Below are positions 47,870 through 59,700 of a stretch of DNA of 64,000 bases, piece after piece (the first letter of the stretch is position 1; every line of letters begins with the position of its first letter). The notes under the pieces are model-generated. The model searched no databases, was not told the DNA's origin, and saw only the letters and a program-made list of their open reading frames with translations. A program made the translations under genes and the position numbers. Where the stretch lies: NCBI GenBank assembly GCA_019914995.1, contig CM034139.1, positions 625,001 to 689,000 of the forward strand. The letters are read 5' to 3'. The stretch comes from Acanthochlamys bracteata (lineage: Eukaryota > Streptophyta > Magnoliopsida > Pandanales > Velloziaceae).

Positions 47870-48213
47870 CAAATTCTGACAGAAACAGTTGAAAATCTCA
47901 ACATCTTTCATTCATTTATTCCTTCGTTCATTCTTTCTTTCTTTTCTAAATTGTTACTGAACTTGGTTTTTAGCTCTTTCCCTCTTCTTCTTCCTTTTCT
48001 TTTTGTTTCTCTGTGAATTCTCTTTTTTTCTCCCCTTCTTTCTTTCTTTTTTTTTTTTCACTCTCTCAATTTCCTTACAAGGATTGCTTTACACTCTTTT
48101 GTTTGGGTTTTCTCGGTTTCTATTTTTGTGTTTTTTCATCACTCTGTTCTTGTTCTTGAAATTTCTTTCTTTCTCTGTTTCTTGTGTTAAATTTCCTTGT
48201 AACATTCTAAGTG
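47870..48213 (+). promoter_or_regulatory. Pyrimidine-rich leader of the LRR receptor kinase
   Basis: About 340 bases strongly biased to C and T on the plus strand (runs of TTCTTTCTTT and CTTCTTCTTCC) lie directly before the start codon. Long CT-rich 5' leaders are common in plant genes. The short upstream ORF at 48003 is unlikely to be a gene. Confidence 0.5.
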
Positions 48214-50995
48214 ATGGATCTCTCAGGCGTGCTAGTTCTCTTCGTCTTCTTCACTGCATCAACAATTTCAGTAACATGCCTGAACAGCGAAGCTCTTGCT
48301 CTTCTCTCCTTCAAATCCGCTGTTCTTGAAGACCCAGATGCTTCGCTCTCTACGTGGAACTCTTCTTCTTCTTCTTCTTCTACTCAGCAGGATCCTTGCT
48401 CATGGAACGGAATCACCTGCAAACAAGGCTCTGTTGTTTCCATATCGATGCCAAGGAAGCGGCTATCCGGATCTCTCACTTCTTCTCTTGGTTCCCTCAT
48501 GTCACTCCGGCATATAAATCTCCGGAACAACCGACTTTTCGGGCCGTTGCCTGATGGACTTTTCGCTGCGAGAAGCATTCAGAGTGTTGTTCTTTACGGT
48601 AACTTTCTATCCGGTGCAATACCGCCGGAGATAGGTGGACTATCCTATTTGCAGACCATTGATCTCTCGCAGAATAACTTGTCCGGCTCTTTGCCGGATT
48701 CTTTGCTGCAATGCAAGAGGCTTCGTGCTCTTGTGCTTGCTCGTAATAATTTCTCCGGCCCATTGCCAACGGGGTTTGGAAAAAGCATGGTTTTGTTGGA
48801 AAAACTTGATCTTTCTTACAATAGATTCAACGGGTCGATTCCAGGAGAAATCGGTAATCTCTCCGGCCTTCAGGGCACAGCGGATTTCTCGCATAATCAG
48901 TTCTCTGGTTCTATTCCACCGAGCCTCGGGAATTTGCCAGAGAAGGTTTACATTGATTTGACATATAACAATCTCAGCGGTGCTATACCGCAGAATGGGG
49001 CCCTTGTCAACCGAGGACCGACAGCTTTTCTAGGTAATCCGGAGCTCTGTGGCCCTCCGTTGAAGCAACCATGTAGTCCCAGCATAGCGCCTTCATCGAT
49101 GCCATCTATTCCTGGCAGTTTGTCGCCTCCGGGTATCATCTTAAGTGGCAATGTTGCAACTAGAAGTAGAAAAGGAGTTAACAAGAATATGGTCATTGCG
49201 ATTGTGCTGGCTAATGTTGTCGGAATAGCTCTAGTAGCACTAGTGTTCTTGTATTGTTACCGGAAGGCAACAATGGGGAAAAAGGAGTCGAAGAAGAATG
49301 GAAGGGGAAGGAAAGAGTGTTTGTGCTTTAGGAATGATGAATCAGAAACAATGTCGGAAAATGTTGACCACCTTGATTTAGTGCCATTAGATCCCGAGGT
49401 TTGGTATGATTTGGATGAGCTACTTAAGGCCTCTGCATTTATTTTAGGGAAGAGCGGGATTGGGATAGTCTACAAAGTTGTGTTGGAAGATGGACTTACA
49501 TTGGCTGTTAGGAGATTAGGTGAAGGGGGATCACAGAGGTTCAAAGAGTTTCAGACTGAGGTGGAGGCCATTGGAAAAGTACGGCATCCAAATATCATTC
49601 CATTAAGGGCATATTATTGGTCAATTGATGAGAAGCTGCTCATCTATGATTACATCCCTAATGGCAACCTCTCTGCAGCCATCCATGGTATGAACATCTC
49701 AATTGGTGCGCCTTTTAATTTCCTGCAATTTGACAGTTTTAGCATTGACATCGGGGTTTACTTGAAATCATGCCCCCCAGTTTGAATTGTACTATGTTAA
49801 TGGAATTTGATCTGTTCGTCATACTGGTATGGTTTTGTTTACTATGCTCATCACTGTCTGTTAGAATGGTTAATATACAATATAATCTAAAAATATGTAG
49901 ACTTTTTTTACGTGTAAACTAGATAATGCAAAACTTAGCTGATTTCATGTTAGTCTTTATTTCCAAAATTTTGAATCACATTTATTTAGTTTTTGCGTGC
50001 TCCCTGAGAAGGACAATAGCTATTAAAAAGCAGTAGGAGCTAAATTTGTCTCTCTTGTGTAATATAGAAACTTGCTATTAAAAGGTGTGTCGAAGTTTGT
50101 CTCGTTGGAGTTCGGGGCCACTGACCAAATTGCATTTACATTTTGGTGGTTATTGGTTTTGTAACAATCTCAGGTTAATCTGGAATCGCACCTTCATTTG
50201 TATCTTGGTTATGAAAGAAAATAAAAGCTGTTGTACTAAAATTGTGTTCTTGTGTAATATGGAACCTAGCTTTTACTTGTAATTAACATTTTCTTGTTTC
50301 AGAACCATTGACTTGGTTGTATTAAAAGTTGGTAATTGCTTGTGTTGGCAGGAAAACCTGGACTAGTTACCTTCGCACCATTATCTTGGGACATTCGGCT
50401 GAAAATTGTGAAGGGCGTAGCGAAAGGCTTGGCTTTCCTGCATGAATTCAGTTCGAAGAAGTATGTTCATGGAGATCTTAAGCCCAGTAATATACTTCTC
50501 GCACCAAATATGGAACCTTACATATCTGATTTCGGACTCGGACACTTAATTAACATTACTGGAGGATCCCCATTGACACAGTCAAGTAGAATGAACACAG
50601 AGAAGCCTCAGGGTCGGCAATCTGATGTTTCAATGAGCCCGATCATGAACTCTCTTTCTAGTTATCAAGCTCCTGAAGCTTTACGCACCCTGAAGCCGTC
50701 TCAGAAGTGGGACATCTACTCTTATGGAGTTATCTTGCTGGAACTGATTTCTGCAAGATCACCTATCATTGTTTTGGGTACTTCGGAAATGGATTTGGTC
50801 CAGTGGATGCAGTTCTGCATCAAAGAGAAGAAGCCATTGATTGACATCTTAGACCCCGTGCTAGCCCCAGATTTAGGTAAAGAAGCTGAGATCCTTGCTG
50901 TCCTCAAGGTAGCACTGGCTTGTGTGCAGACGAATCCTGAAAGAAGACCTTCAATGAGAAGTGTTGCTGAAACTTTGGAAAAAATACGCCGCTGA
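48214..50995 (+). CDS. ZAR1-like LRR receptor-like kinase (atypical kinase)
   Basis: Exon 1 is 48214-49687 and exon 2 is 50352-50995, with a 664-bp GT-AG intron in phase 1, giving 706 codons (705 aa). The ATG at 48214 follows GTG and starts a signal peptide ([16 protein letters not shown]). An LRRNT cap ([10 protein letters not shown]) leads to about seven LRRs, a Ser/Pro-rich stalk and a membrane segment near residues 325-347 ([19 protein letters not shown]). The kinase domain has LAVRR instead of [14 protein letters not shown] instead of HRD, and DFGLGHL. These departures are usual in the clade containing Arabidopsis ZAR1 (At2g01210), whose members work at the plasma membrane in polarity and signalling. 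Without splicing, the first exon frame runs 30 codons into the intron. Confidence 0.93.
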
Positions 50996-51446
50996 AGCTA
51001 ACAGTGAATTGATCATCACTGATAAATACATAACCTGGACTACCTTCATCGGATCCCAAAAGAGTTAATGATGCTGGATCCTACCTTCTTAATGCACGAT
51101 GCCAGTGAACCGAAAGTATTGTGATCGAGCTTGCATTTAACGTGAGGAAGAGATGGCTGTGCACTCAAGACTCCATAAACGCAATCCATCTGATGTTGGT
51201 CCTTTGTCCATTATGTATATGATGCTCGTTGTCTTGTAGCTTTGCATCAGAAATTGCTTAGAAGCCTTGGGAAAAATTTTGTAATCTGATGAAATCTTTG
51301 CTTGAGACTGTCTGTACTAGTCTGGAACTCTGGATGCAATTATGCTGGCCTGCATTCTAGTAGTTGAGTTCATAATTGCCAGTTGTCCTGGGCTTTGCTA
51401 TGAGGACGTTTGGATTAGCTTATTAAATTACTTTTGGATTAGCTAG
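50996..51446 (+). other. 3' flank of the LRR receptor kinase
   Basis: About 400 bases of moderate GC that are probably the 3' UTR, then two short GGACGTTTGGATTAG repeats (51400-51470) marking the edge of small transposon insertions. Confidence 0.4.
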
Positions 51447-51668
51447 GGGGACGTTTGGATTAATTATTAGAGTACTTTTCATTCTAATTTTTTTTTATAT
51501 TTCCAATTTTTTATAATATTTTATAAAATTTTTTTTTAAAACATTAAAATGTACAAAAAAATTTATATCGTATAAGTTTTATGTATATAACTTTTATCAT
51601 TTTTTGAGATCAAATAAGTCAAATTTAATTTTTGAAAAATTTGTAAAATACTATTCATCTAATTAAGG
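51447..51668. repeat. AT-rich MITE copy
   Basis: Left end GGGGACGTTTGGATTAATTA, A/T core, right end near CTATTCATCTAATTAAGGG. The left end is partly duplicated upstream. A second diverged copy occupies about 51670-51890 (right end ATATTTTCAAACGTCTCC). Confidence 0.45.
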
Positions 51669-51969
51669 GTATGTTTCACTACGCTAAAATGAAATTTTAA
51701 ACTAATTTTATATAAACAAAAATTTTAAAATAAATTTTGTCTTTCAAAATCTTTTTTTTTTCAATTTAATTTTAAAACTTACTATTAATACAAAATAATT
51801 TAATCTAATTTTTTAAAATTAATTTCAAATTTTAAATTTATTTCAAAATAAACACACTCTAACTTCTTATAAATATTTTCAAACGTCTCCTACTCTCCTC
51901 TATTAGCTTTTTGGTTAATTAGTCACATACGCGTGTAGTAGAAAACTTTCTCGTTCTCGAATGGTGAGT

Positions 51970-52192
51970 TTTGGGATTGCGTTTTCCAAAAACTCTTTTT
52001 TAAATTTATAAATTTATATTTTTTAATATATATTTTATAAGTATTTAAAAAATTTATTTAAAAATTTTGAAAATATAAAAAATTCTACGTAGTGAGATTT
52101 TTTTATTACATATTTTTATTATTTTTTTAAAAATAAAAAAATAAAATTTATTTAAAAAAAAAAAATCTATTTTATAAGTATTTTCAAATGCA
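51970..52192. repeat. AT-rich MITE copy
   Basis: Left end TTTTGGGATTGCGTTTTCC, right end TATAAGTATTTTCAAATGC. Confidence 0.5.
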
Positions 52193-52254
52193 CACGTAAT
52201 TTTCTATTCGCTAGTGTTTCAGTTGATGCATTATGTCTGGACTCGAATGTTAGG

Positions 52255-52500
52255 AGCCGTTTGTCATTACTTACTTTAAAAATTATTTTTTATTTTTTAT
52301 TTTGTTAATATATTCTTTATAAATATTTAAAATATTTATTTAAAAATTTAAAAAAAATTGATGTAATAAAATCTTTTTACTTTAAAATAAAAAATAAAAT
52401 TTATTTTTATAAAATAAAAAAAAAATAAAATTTATTTTTATAAAATATAAAATATTTTTTATTTAAAAAAATTTATATTTTAAAAATACTTCCGCTCTCG
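52255..52500. repeat. AT-rich MITE copy
   Basis: Left end GGAGCCGTTTGTCATTACTT, A/T core, right end TTAAAAATACTTCCGCTC. Confidence 0.45.
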
Positions 52501-52552
52501 TCGTGCTAAATCTATTTGATTTCTGAATTAGGTTGCTTGAACTAGAGATAAC

Positions 52553-53312
52553 ACTAGTGTTTTAAAACCCAATCCGATCCGATCGGATTGACTTGAAACT
52601 CAGCACGATTTCGGGTTGGATGAGCAGCATAACCCGATATACAATAAATTTGATAAAACCTGATCGATCCGATCGGTTTTTGAATAATCCGGTGACCCGA
52701 TACAATGAGTTGACCCGATATGACTATTAAAAAAATAAAAAATTAAAAATTAAAATATGATTGCTTTTTGAGTTATTTTGCTGCTTCGAATTATTTCTGT
52801 TAAGCTTTTAACCCTTTGTCTTCCTAACCGGTTAATCTATTTTTTTGCTGTCGTTTTCGGTGCCGATCATTGCTATTGCTACCACGTTCTATTGATCGTC
52901 GTCGAACCATCTCTACTCTACTGATCCTTATTATATATATAAGGCGACAAGTAGTTATACATAATTACGTATAACGTAGCTAATTTGTAATGTTTAAAAT
53001 ATTAAGATTCTTTTATATTTTGAACTTTTTGGTTATTGTTTTGATTCTTGAAAACTATTGTTTCAAAAATAAAAGATGTAACTTCAAAAAATATATTTAA
53101 TATTTATTGTATATAATCATGTTTTAAAAAAATTTTAAATAGCTGCTACGGTAAATAGTATATAATATGTATACTATATTTATAATATTAATATTTATTT
53201 AATAAATTCGATTTGATCCAGTAGATCAATCCGGTGATCCGGTGAGTTAACCGGTAACCTGGTGATCCGATAATATTCCGGATCAACCACCGGGTTGGTT
53301 TTAACAACACTG
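52553..53312. mobile_element. Non-autonomous hAT-like element
   Basis: The left end TAGTGTTTTAAAACCCAATC and the right end read inward, CAGTGTTGTTAAAACCAACC, form imperfect inverted repeats. Both sides are rich in GATCCGG/CCGGTGA words (52570-52710 and 53210-53295). The interior has no transposase. Possible imperfect 8-bp duplications flank it (GATAACAC and AATAATAC). Confidence 0.6.
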
Positions 53313-53507
53313 AATAATACTGAGTTACTCTCTTAGCAGTAAATAGAGGACCAAACACCGTAACATTTGATGTACATAATTAAGGAAAAGATAATTTTGA
53401 GTCAACTCATTTATAGAACACATAGATGCACCTTTTATATAAAAATGAAGTTTAAAGACTTTGTGCTAAGGAAAACCTACATATACCTAACCAAAAATAA
53501 ACTTAAA

Positions 53508-53700
53508 GACTGTTTTGGAGTATTTAAAATAATAAATTTTTAAAAATAAATTTATTTTAAGTTTCTTAGAAAATAGTATGATTTTTTATCATAAAAAATA
53601 TAAATATAAAAAATTTATATATTTTCTAAAGTGAATATAAAATAACTTTTAATATTAGTTGTATATTAAAAATAACTTTAGAAGTAATTTATATAAAAAA
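53508..53700. repeat. AT-rich MITE-like segment
   Basis: Left end GACTGTTTTGGAGTATTTAA followed by an A/T core. The right end is indistinct. It lies just upstream of the hydrolase gene. Confidence 0.35.
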
Positions 53701-53763
53701 AGAGTTCGGAAAAAATGTACATGCGCTAAAATCCGTTATTAATGATCCTCATTTCCTTTGCGT

Positions 53764-56700
53764 ATGTCTTTTGCTTGTTTGTCCAGAATGCTCCTTTCCA
53801 AACTCTTCTGCGCGGATCTCCGCACCGCTCTCCACGCTACTACCGCGTTATTCTTCATCTCCTCCGCCACCGCCTCTCACCGCCGCCACCCTGTTTACGT
53901 CTGCTTCTCCGCCCAACGCAACGGCAAAGGCGGGTACCACCATCACCAGCAGCAGACGAGGCCGCTCTCTGTTGTCGCGAGAGAAGCCGCGAAGGAAGCA
54001 GAGAAGGCGGCGAAGGAAACGAGCGACCAGAACAAGCCGGTGATATGCACTGCAGATGAGCTGCATTACGTTCCTGTTCCTGGTACGCCGTGGAGGATCG
54101 CGCTGTGGCGGTACTTCCCTAGCCCTGAGGTTAGTGCTTCATACAGTTCTTCATTTATCTCAGAAAGAATGTTCCAATAATTGGTTATGTGTCGTTATTG
54201 AAGGCTCCGCGGAGGAATCACCCGTTGATGCTTTTATCTGGAGTAGGGACGAATGCGATTGGGTATGATCTTTCGCCAGGGGTGAGATATATCTACACTC
54301 TAGAATCTTCCGTTACGTTTTTATTTGTTTTTGTTCGGTTGTGTATGCATTGGTTATATGTTATGTTGGATGGCATGGTGTGTTAGATTTTGCACTGGTT
54401 GGATATCTAAGTACACGTAAATGTAGTTCATAGTAGAAAATATTTGGAAGAATTGAAGGGAAGCAGGAGTATCTTCTTCTTATCAGCTTGTGTGGATATT
54501 GGGTAATAATTCGTGAGTGTGCACATTCACTTTTGAATGAATCAACTTTTACTTAAACAATCTGTCACTCTTTAATTCAAGCTTTTCAGGAAATTCTTAA
54601 CTTGAAAATTGTCTGTGAGATAACAAGGGAAGTCTAAACTGAGATAGTAGGTTTTTACAAGCCTTTAACAGATAGCAATCAAAGATTAAGCGAATAGTCT
54701 TTAACAGATAGCAATCAAAGGTTTTTACAAGCCTTTAACAGATAGCAATGGAGCTATACAACTCAAAGATTTAAGCAAATAGTAGATGGCACTCTAGTAT
54801 GAACCATCTCATTCCAGTGCTGTATGAAGTCTAATTACCCTTGTACTCTAGAAACAACTTTCCCTTAGTGGACAATTATTCATATTGCTCCTTCTAACCG
54901 ATCACTAAAAAAGTCATTGGAGCATACTCAACAATTGAGGCCACAACGACCGAGTCTATTTATGAATACTGCTTATTTGAAGTCTGGAAACTTCAACATG
55001 ATGTTCTAAAAATCTAATTTATGTCTTATCACACAAGGAGTCACGACTTACTATTATTTTGAGGCAATAATAGCAAATTATCTTCTGAATGATGCTATAA
55101 TATTCTAAAGGAATTAGTTTATGCCTCATCACCTTATGAATGATGTTTTGTTATTGAGTTGAAAATAGCTTCAGCCAATATGTATTGTTTTCAAATGGGG
55201 AGAAAATTTGTCTTCTAGTTTATATCAATTGTATTTGTCACTACGGGTAAGTTTTATCGTTGTTATATTTATTATAACAAAGTACTTCATTAAGTTCAAA
55301 AATAAAATAGTAGAACCTTTTGCAGGCTTCTTTTGCTCGCTATATGTCTAAACACGGATTTGATACATGGATTATTGAAGTGAGGGGTGCTGGATTAAGC
55401 AAACACTGTTCTGAAACTGAGGCTGCTGATAAATCTGCAAATCAAGCTACTGTTTATAATGTAGAATCTGTAGATAAGGGGAACTCCAACAGGAACTTAC
55501 TTGTGAAGCAACATTCAGAGGTTAGTGAGGGCTCATCATCAGACTCAGATATGTTGTTTTTAGATGTAAACGAGGAAGCCGAGGATCTACCAGAGCTAAT
55601 AACAAAGTTAACTGATACTTTTATGCATTTAGCTGAAAGGCTTTCTGGCTATCTGAATGAAGGTCAACCAAGAGTTGCATCAGCCAAATTTCTTGATCAA
55701 ATTTCCAAACTTCTGGAAGATTTTGAATTATCTGAAAGATTTAATGAGATCAGAGACAAACTTACAGGTTTGCTAGAAGCTAGGCGTTATTCTACTGTCG
55801 CTACTCAAATTAGAGATTTGAGTGATCGCCTTGTTAATATTTTGGATGAAGGCCAGCGCTCTGTATCCCCACCATTATTTAATTTGCAGGAGCGCCTTTC
55901 TACAACAATTGAAGACTTCCAGAAACAACTTGATCTGATTCTCACATATGACTGGGACTTTGATAACTATTTGGAGGAGGATGTACCTGCTGCGGTAAAG
56001 AGTCTTGTCCTCTAACTGAGAGAAATTTTGACTTTTTAAAATGAAAATTCAGGCAGGCCATTTGACAATTACAAATATAGATATAGAGCTTAAATCCTAT
56101 GGTACTAATTTATAATGATATTGTTTTAAAGCTCTACAATCTCATGATGTTTCTATCTGCAACCTGGGTTTTGCAGATGGAATATATCAAATTGAAGAGC
56201 AATCCGAAGGATGGGAAGTTGCTTGGCATAGGGCATTCTATGGGTGGAATCTTATTGTACTCAATGTTATCAAGGTGTTGTAAGTTCCTGTACCTCCTAA
56301 GCTACTTCCCTTTTTTGTACAACCATATGCTATTCAGTATAGTTGTTTCTGTGGTTTTAAACCCTTGCATATGGAAGCCTACTTGTTTTAGGTGTTATCG
56401 ATAGTTATTTAGGTTGTGTGCCTTCCATAGTTACCAGCAAATATAAGATAAAAGGCTCAAAAACTAAAATCAGGATTGGCTTAAAGAGTGGTTGATCTGA
56501 ACTGTTAAAAAGGTCAGAATGAATAGGTGATCTTAACCTGTGAAAAAATGTTTAAATATAAGAAAAATAAATACTTGCTTTAAATTAAAATGTTTGGTAA
56601 GATTATATTATAGATTTCGACATAAATAGAACTCGTGACAAAGATTTAATAACATAAATTATAAATTTTGTTGATTGAATATATCTACTTGGGTAGACTT

Positions 56701-59700
56701 TTGGATATTCTTTGTGAATTTCAGTATCTCATAAAAAATTTAGAATGTATAAAGGATTATAAATTATCTTGTGTGTTGTGCTGGTATGCATGATGAGAAA
56801 ATGTGGTCTTTGAAGAACTTGAATTGTCGATCCAATTCGGTCTAGCAATTTCGACTGAAATGATCTATCTAGACCTAAGGATCGGCGAATCAACTTTTCT
56901 TGATAAAGAGAGCTGATGGGTAGGTTCAACCCCAAAATGGATCAGGTGATGTAATTAGAACAGTTGGTTTTGTAATATTTGTTGGATCAAGAGTCATGGA
57001 TTGGTTAGATTAGTCAATTATAACAGTATTGGTTCATCATATAATAGAGATTCAGAGATAGGGTTAATAGTCTTATTTGGATTAGGAGCTATAGTAGGGT
57101 TGTTTTTGTAAGGTTGTTGTTGGACAAATTTCTTTGTATTAACCTGTTAGGATTTGTTTTAGATTAGGTTACTAGTTAAGTATATTTATTTGTAGTAGGA
57201 TTTTAGGAGTGTTTAGTTGAATAGTTAGAAGGCTTGCAACCATTATTTTCGATTAGATTACTGGTTATCTATCAAGAATCAAGATATGCAGGCTTTTCGA
57301 ATGAATTGACAGATTGATTTGTTCTTAATTTGATCAAGGTGCAAACTAGGTGTATGATATGATTGTCACACCTCCGACACGTTAGATAAAGTTTATTTCT
57401 TGATAGATTAAGGTTCAATCAAACCTCCAACTCATCGAGAGCGAATTTGCACTTCTTTGTTCTTATCAAAATAACATAAAACTTAACCTCTAATGAGTCC
57501 TACTATCAATAACTGTTTAAGGGTTCTACTACAACTACAACTAGACAGCTAATTAAGAACTGACATAGCCTGTAGTAAATCTTGCTAGAAATGGAACTCC
57601 TAATCCCACTATAATTGAAACACCTAAACTAGCTAAACTTCTAGATTAATGCACTATTTGATACATCAGAGCGGTGAGCAAAATTTTCTTATTGGAAGGT
57701 GCTTTCTTAAGTGTTTGGTTAGTTACAAAGTATTTTAAATTGGTAGAGTTTGAAGTGATTACGCTTCTAAAAGCACTTCTAACATAAGTTAGACTTTTGT
57801 CAAAAGAGGTTTTTACAAAGTGGAGTCCGTACTTCTAAAAAGAAGTGCTTTTAAAAATATGGAAACAAATACACCAAAAGCATTTTCCACCATTGAAAGA
57901 ATTCTGAAGAAAAATTTTCTGAACGGTATAAATTCTTTTATGGAAAGTACTTTTTCATAAAGTACTTATGATGAAGTTCCTTTATTCAAATGAGCAGGTA
58001 GAACAAATGAAGCCAAAATCTACATATCTGCTATATAATATGTACGAAACAGGACTATTAACTAATTTTGACTTTTCGTTAACTCTACACAAATTATGCC
58101 GACACCCTTTTATCTCGATTGGTAACATTCTACCCGCCTTTAAAAAGCAACCTCGTGTTTGAGGTTAAGCAGGTCTTGAGCATGAAAACTGAATATGACT
58201 GAACCACCAAAATAGATATGTTGAGTAGATAGGTAGGATTTATTAAAATTTGATATGGAACTTTTCATAATAATTTCCGTCCACTCTGTCATGGCACAGT
58301 CAATGTAAATAATGTATGTTCTGATGATAAACATCATAGAGCACCTCCATTTAAATTTACAAGTGGTGTAGTATATAGCAAAAGTCTTCCGTGATTCTCC
58401 TTTCTTTACTTGACAACAGTCATGATTACCAACCCTTGGTTGCAAGCTTGAAAGAGGAAAGCTTATCTTGGCCATAAATTTTGCTATCTTGACGCATGGA
58501 AGTCACTGAACCCCTTTTCACAGGCTGCGATAAATTGGAGCTCTTGCACTTGCTTGTCTAACTTGCACTTCGATAACTTTGTGATGTAGTTGATGCTGCT
58601 GAAGTTGTCTACTATTTTCAAACAATTGAAGTTGATATTGCTTGCTCTGTTAAAAGACATGGGGCTGGTGTCATTGCCGCTTGTTGTACTTCTAATACTG
58701 TTTGCTTGTGTTACTGCTGTAAGCTGCGCAGTTGCCCACTAATATGTTGTCCACTCCATTGTTGTTGACTGCCTTGTTTGATTCTGCTGCTCACTGCTTT
58801 GCTGCACTATGTTCTGCTCACTTTTCAAGTGCATGTCATCCGGTGCTTGCTGTTAGCCTCCTTAATTCTCTGCTGCCCACTGTTCTCTCGCTTGCAGTTT
58901 TGTTCGATTTTATGATTAAAGTTGTTGGTTTGTAGCTATTGCTCGCAACTTTTCTGCAGTTTCCTCTCTCCCTTTATCCTGAATTTTCTGCTTGCACTAC
59001 AGGCCAAGTATGTGCTGAGTGATCAATTTTTTCATTTGCTGGCTGCCAGAACTGTTATGGTTGCTAGTGTTGACAAGTGCCATTCAAGGCAATCGGGCTG
59101 CTGGGCTTGCTGGTGAATTGAGGCAACTCCAACTGTTGATTGTTGGCTGGTTGTAGGTGTTGTTATTGCTCTGTATTCTGTTGCTCTCACGCGAAGTCCG
59201 TATTACAAGAATCCCAACATGGTTGCCCAAATTTCTTTCCATTCCTGCTTTCAGCACAAATTGCTTGCTATGCTTCTTTCTATCCCATCTAGTATCCCTT
59301 GCCAAAAATTAGGATAGAATTCTAAAAGCATCAACTCTATCATCTTCCTCCAGGTGCTTATTCTTTTTTTACCTTTTCATTTCTTATAACGTTACTCCTC
59401 TTTCCACCAATCTTTTCTGTCGTAGATGAACTTTAACAAAGTGTGATGTTGCAATCCTCTAATTTCTCTATGCTCAAAATATAGATTGAATACTGCCAAC
59501 CATCTGATGATTTGCTATATAAAGAAGTCACCACTGAACCTACAAATCTTTCAAAAACCTGGAGAATTGGCACACACACAATCACAGACGTTGTCGTCTT
59601 CGTATTTGCTGGTGTATGAGATAGACTTTTCTTCTTTTTTGCTCTATACTAGTTGATAGGTGCCTTATCCTTTGATTTGTCAGAGAGAGTCCACATTTCT

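Noticed and set aside
48003-48329. 108-codon frame before and across the LRR receptor kinase start
   Set aside because: It reads through a pyrimidine-rich leader (Phe/Leu/Ser only) and then overlaps the real gene in another frame.
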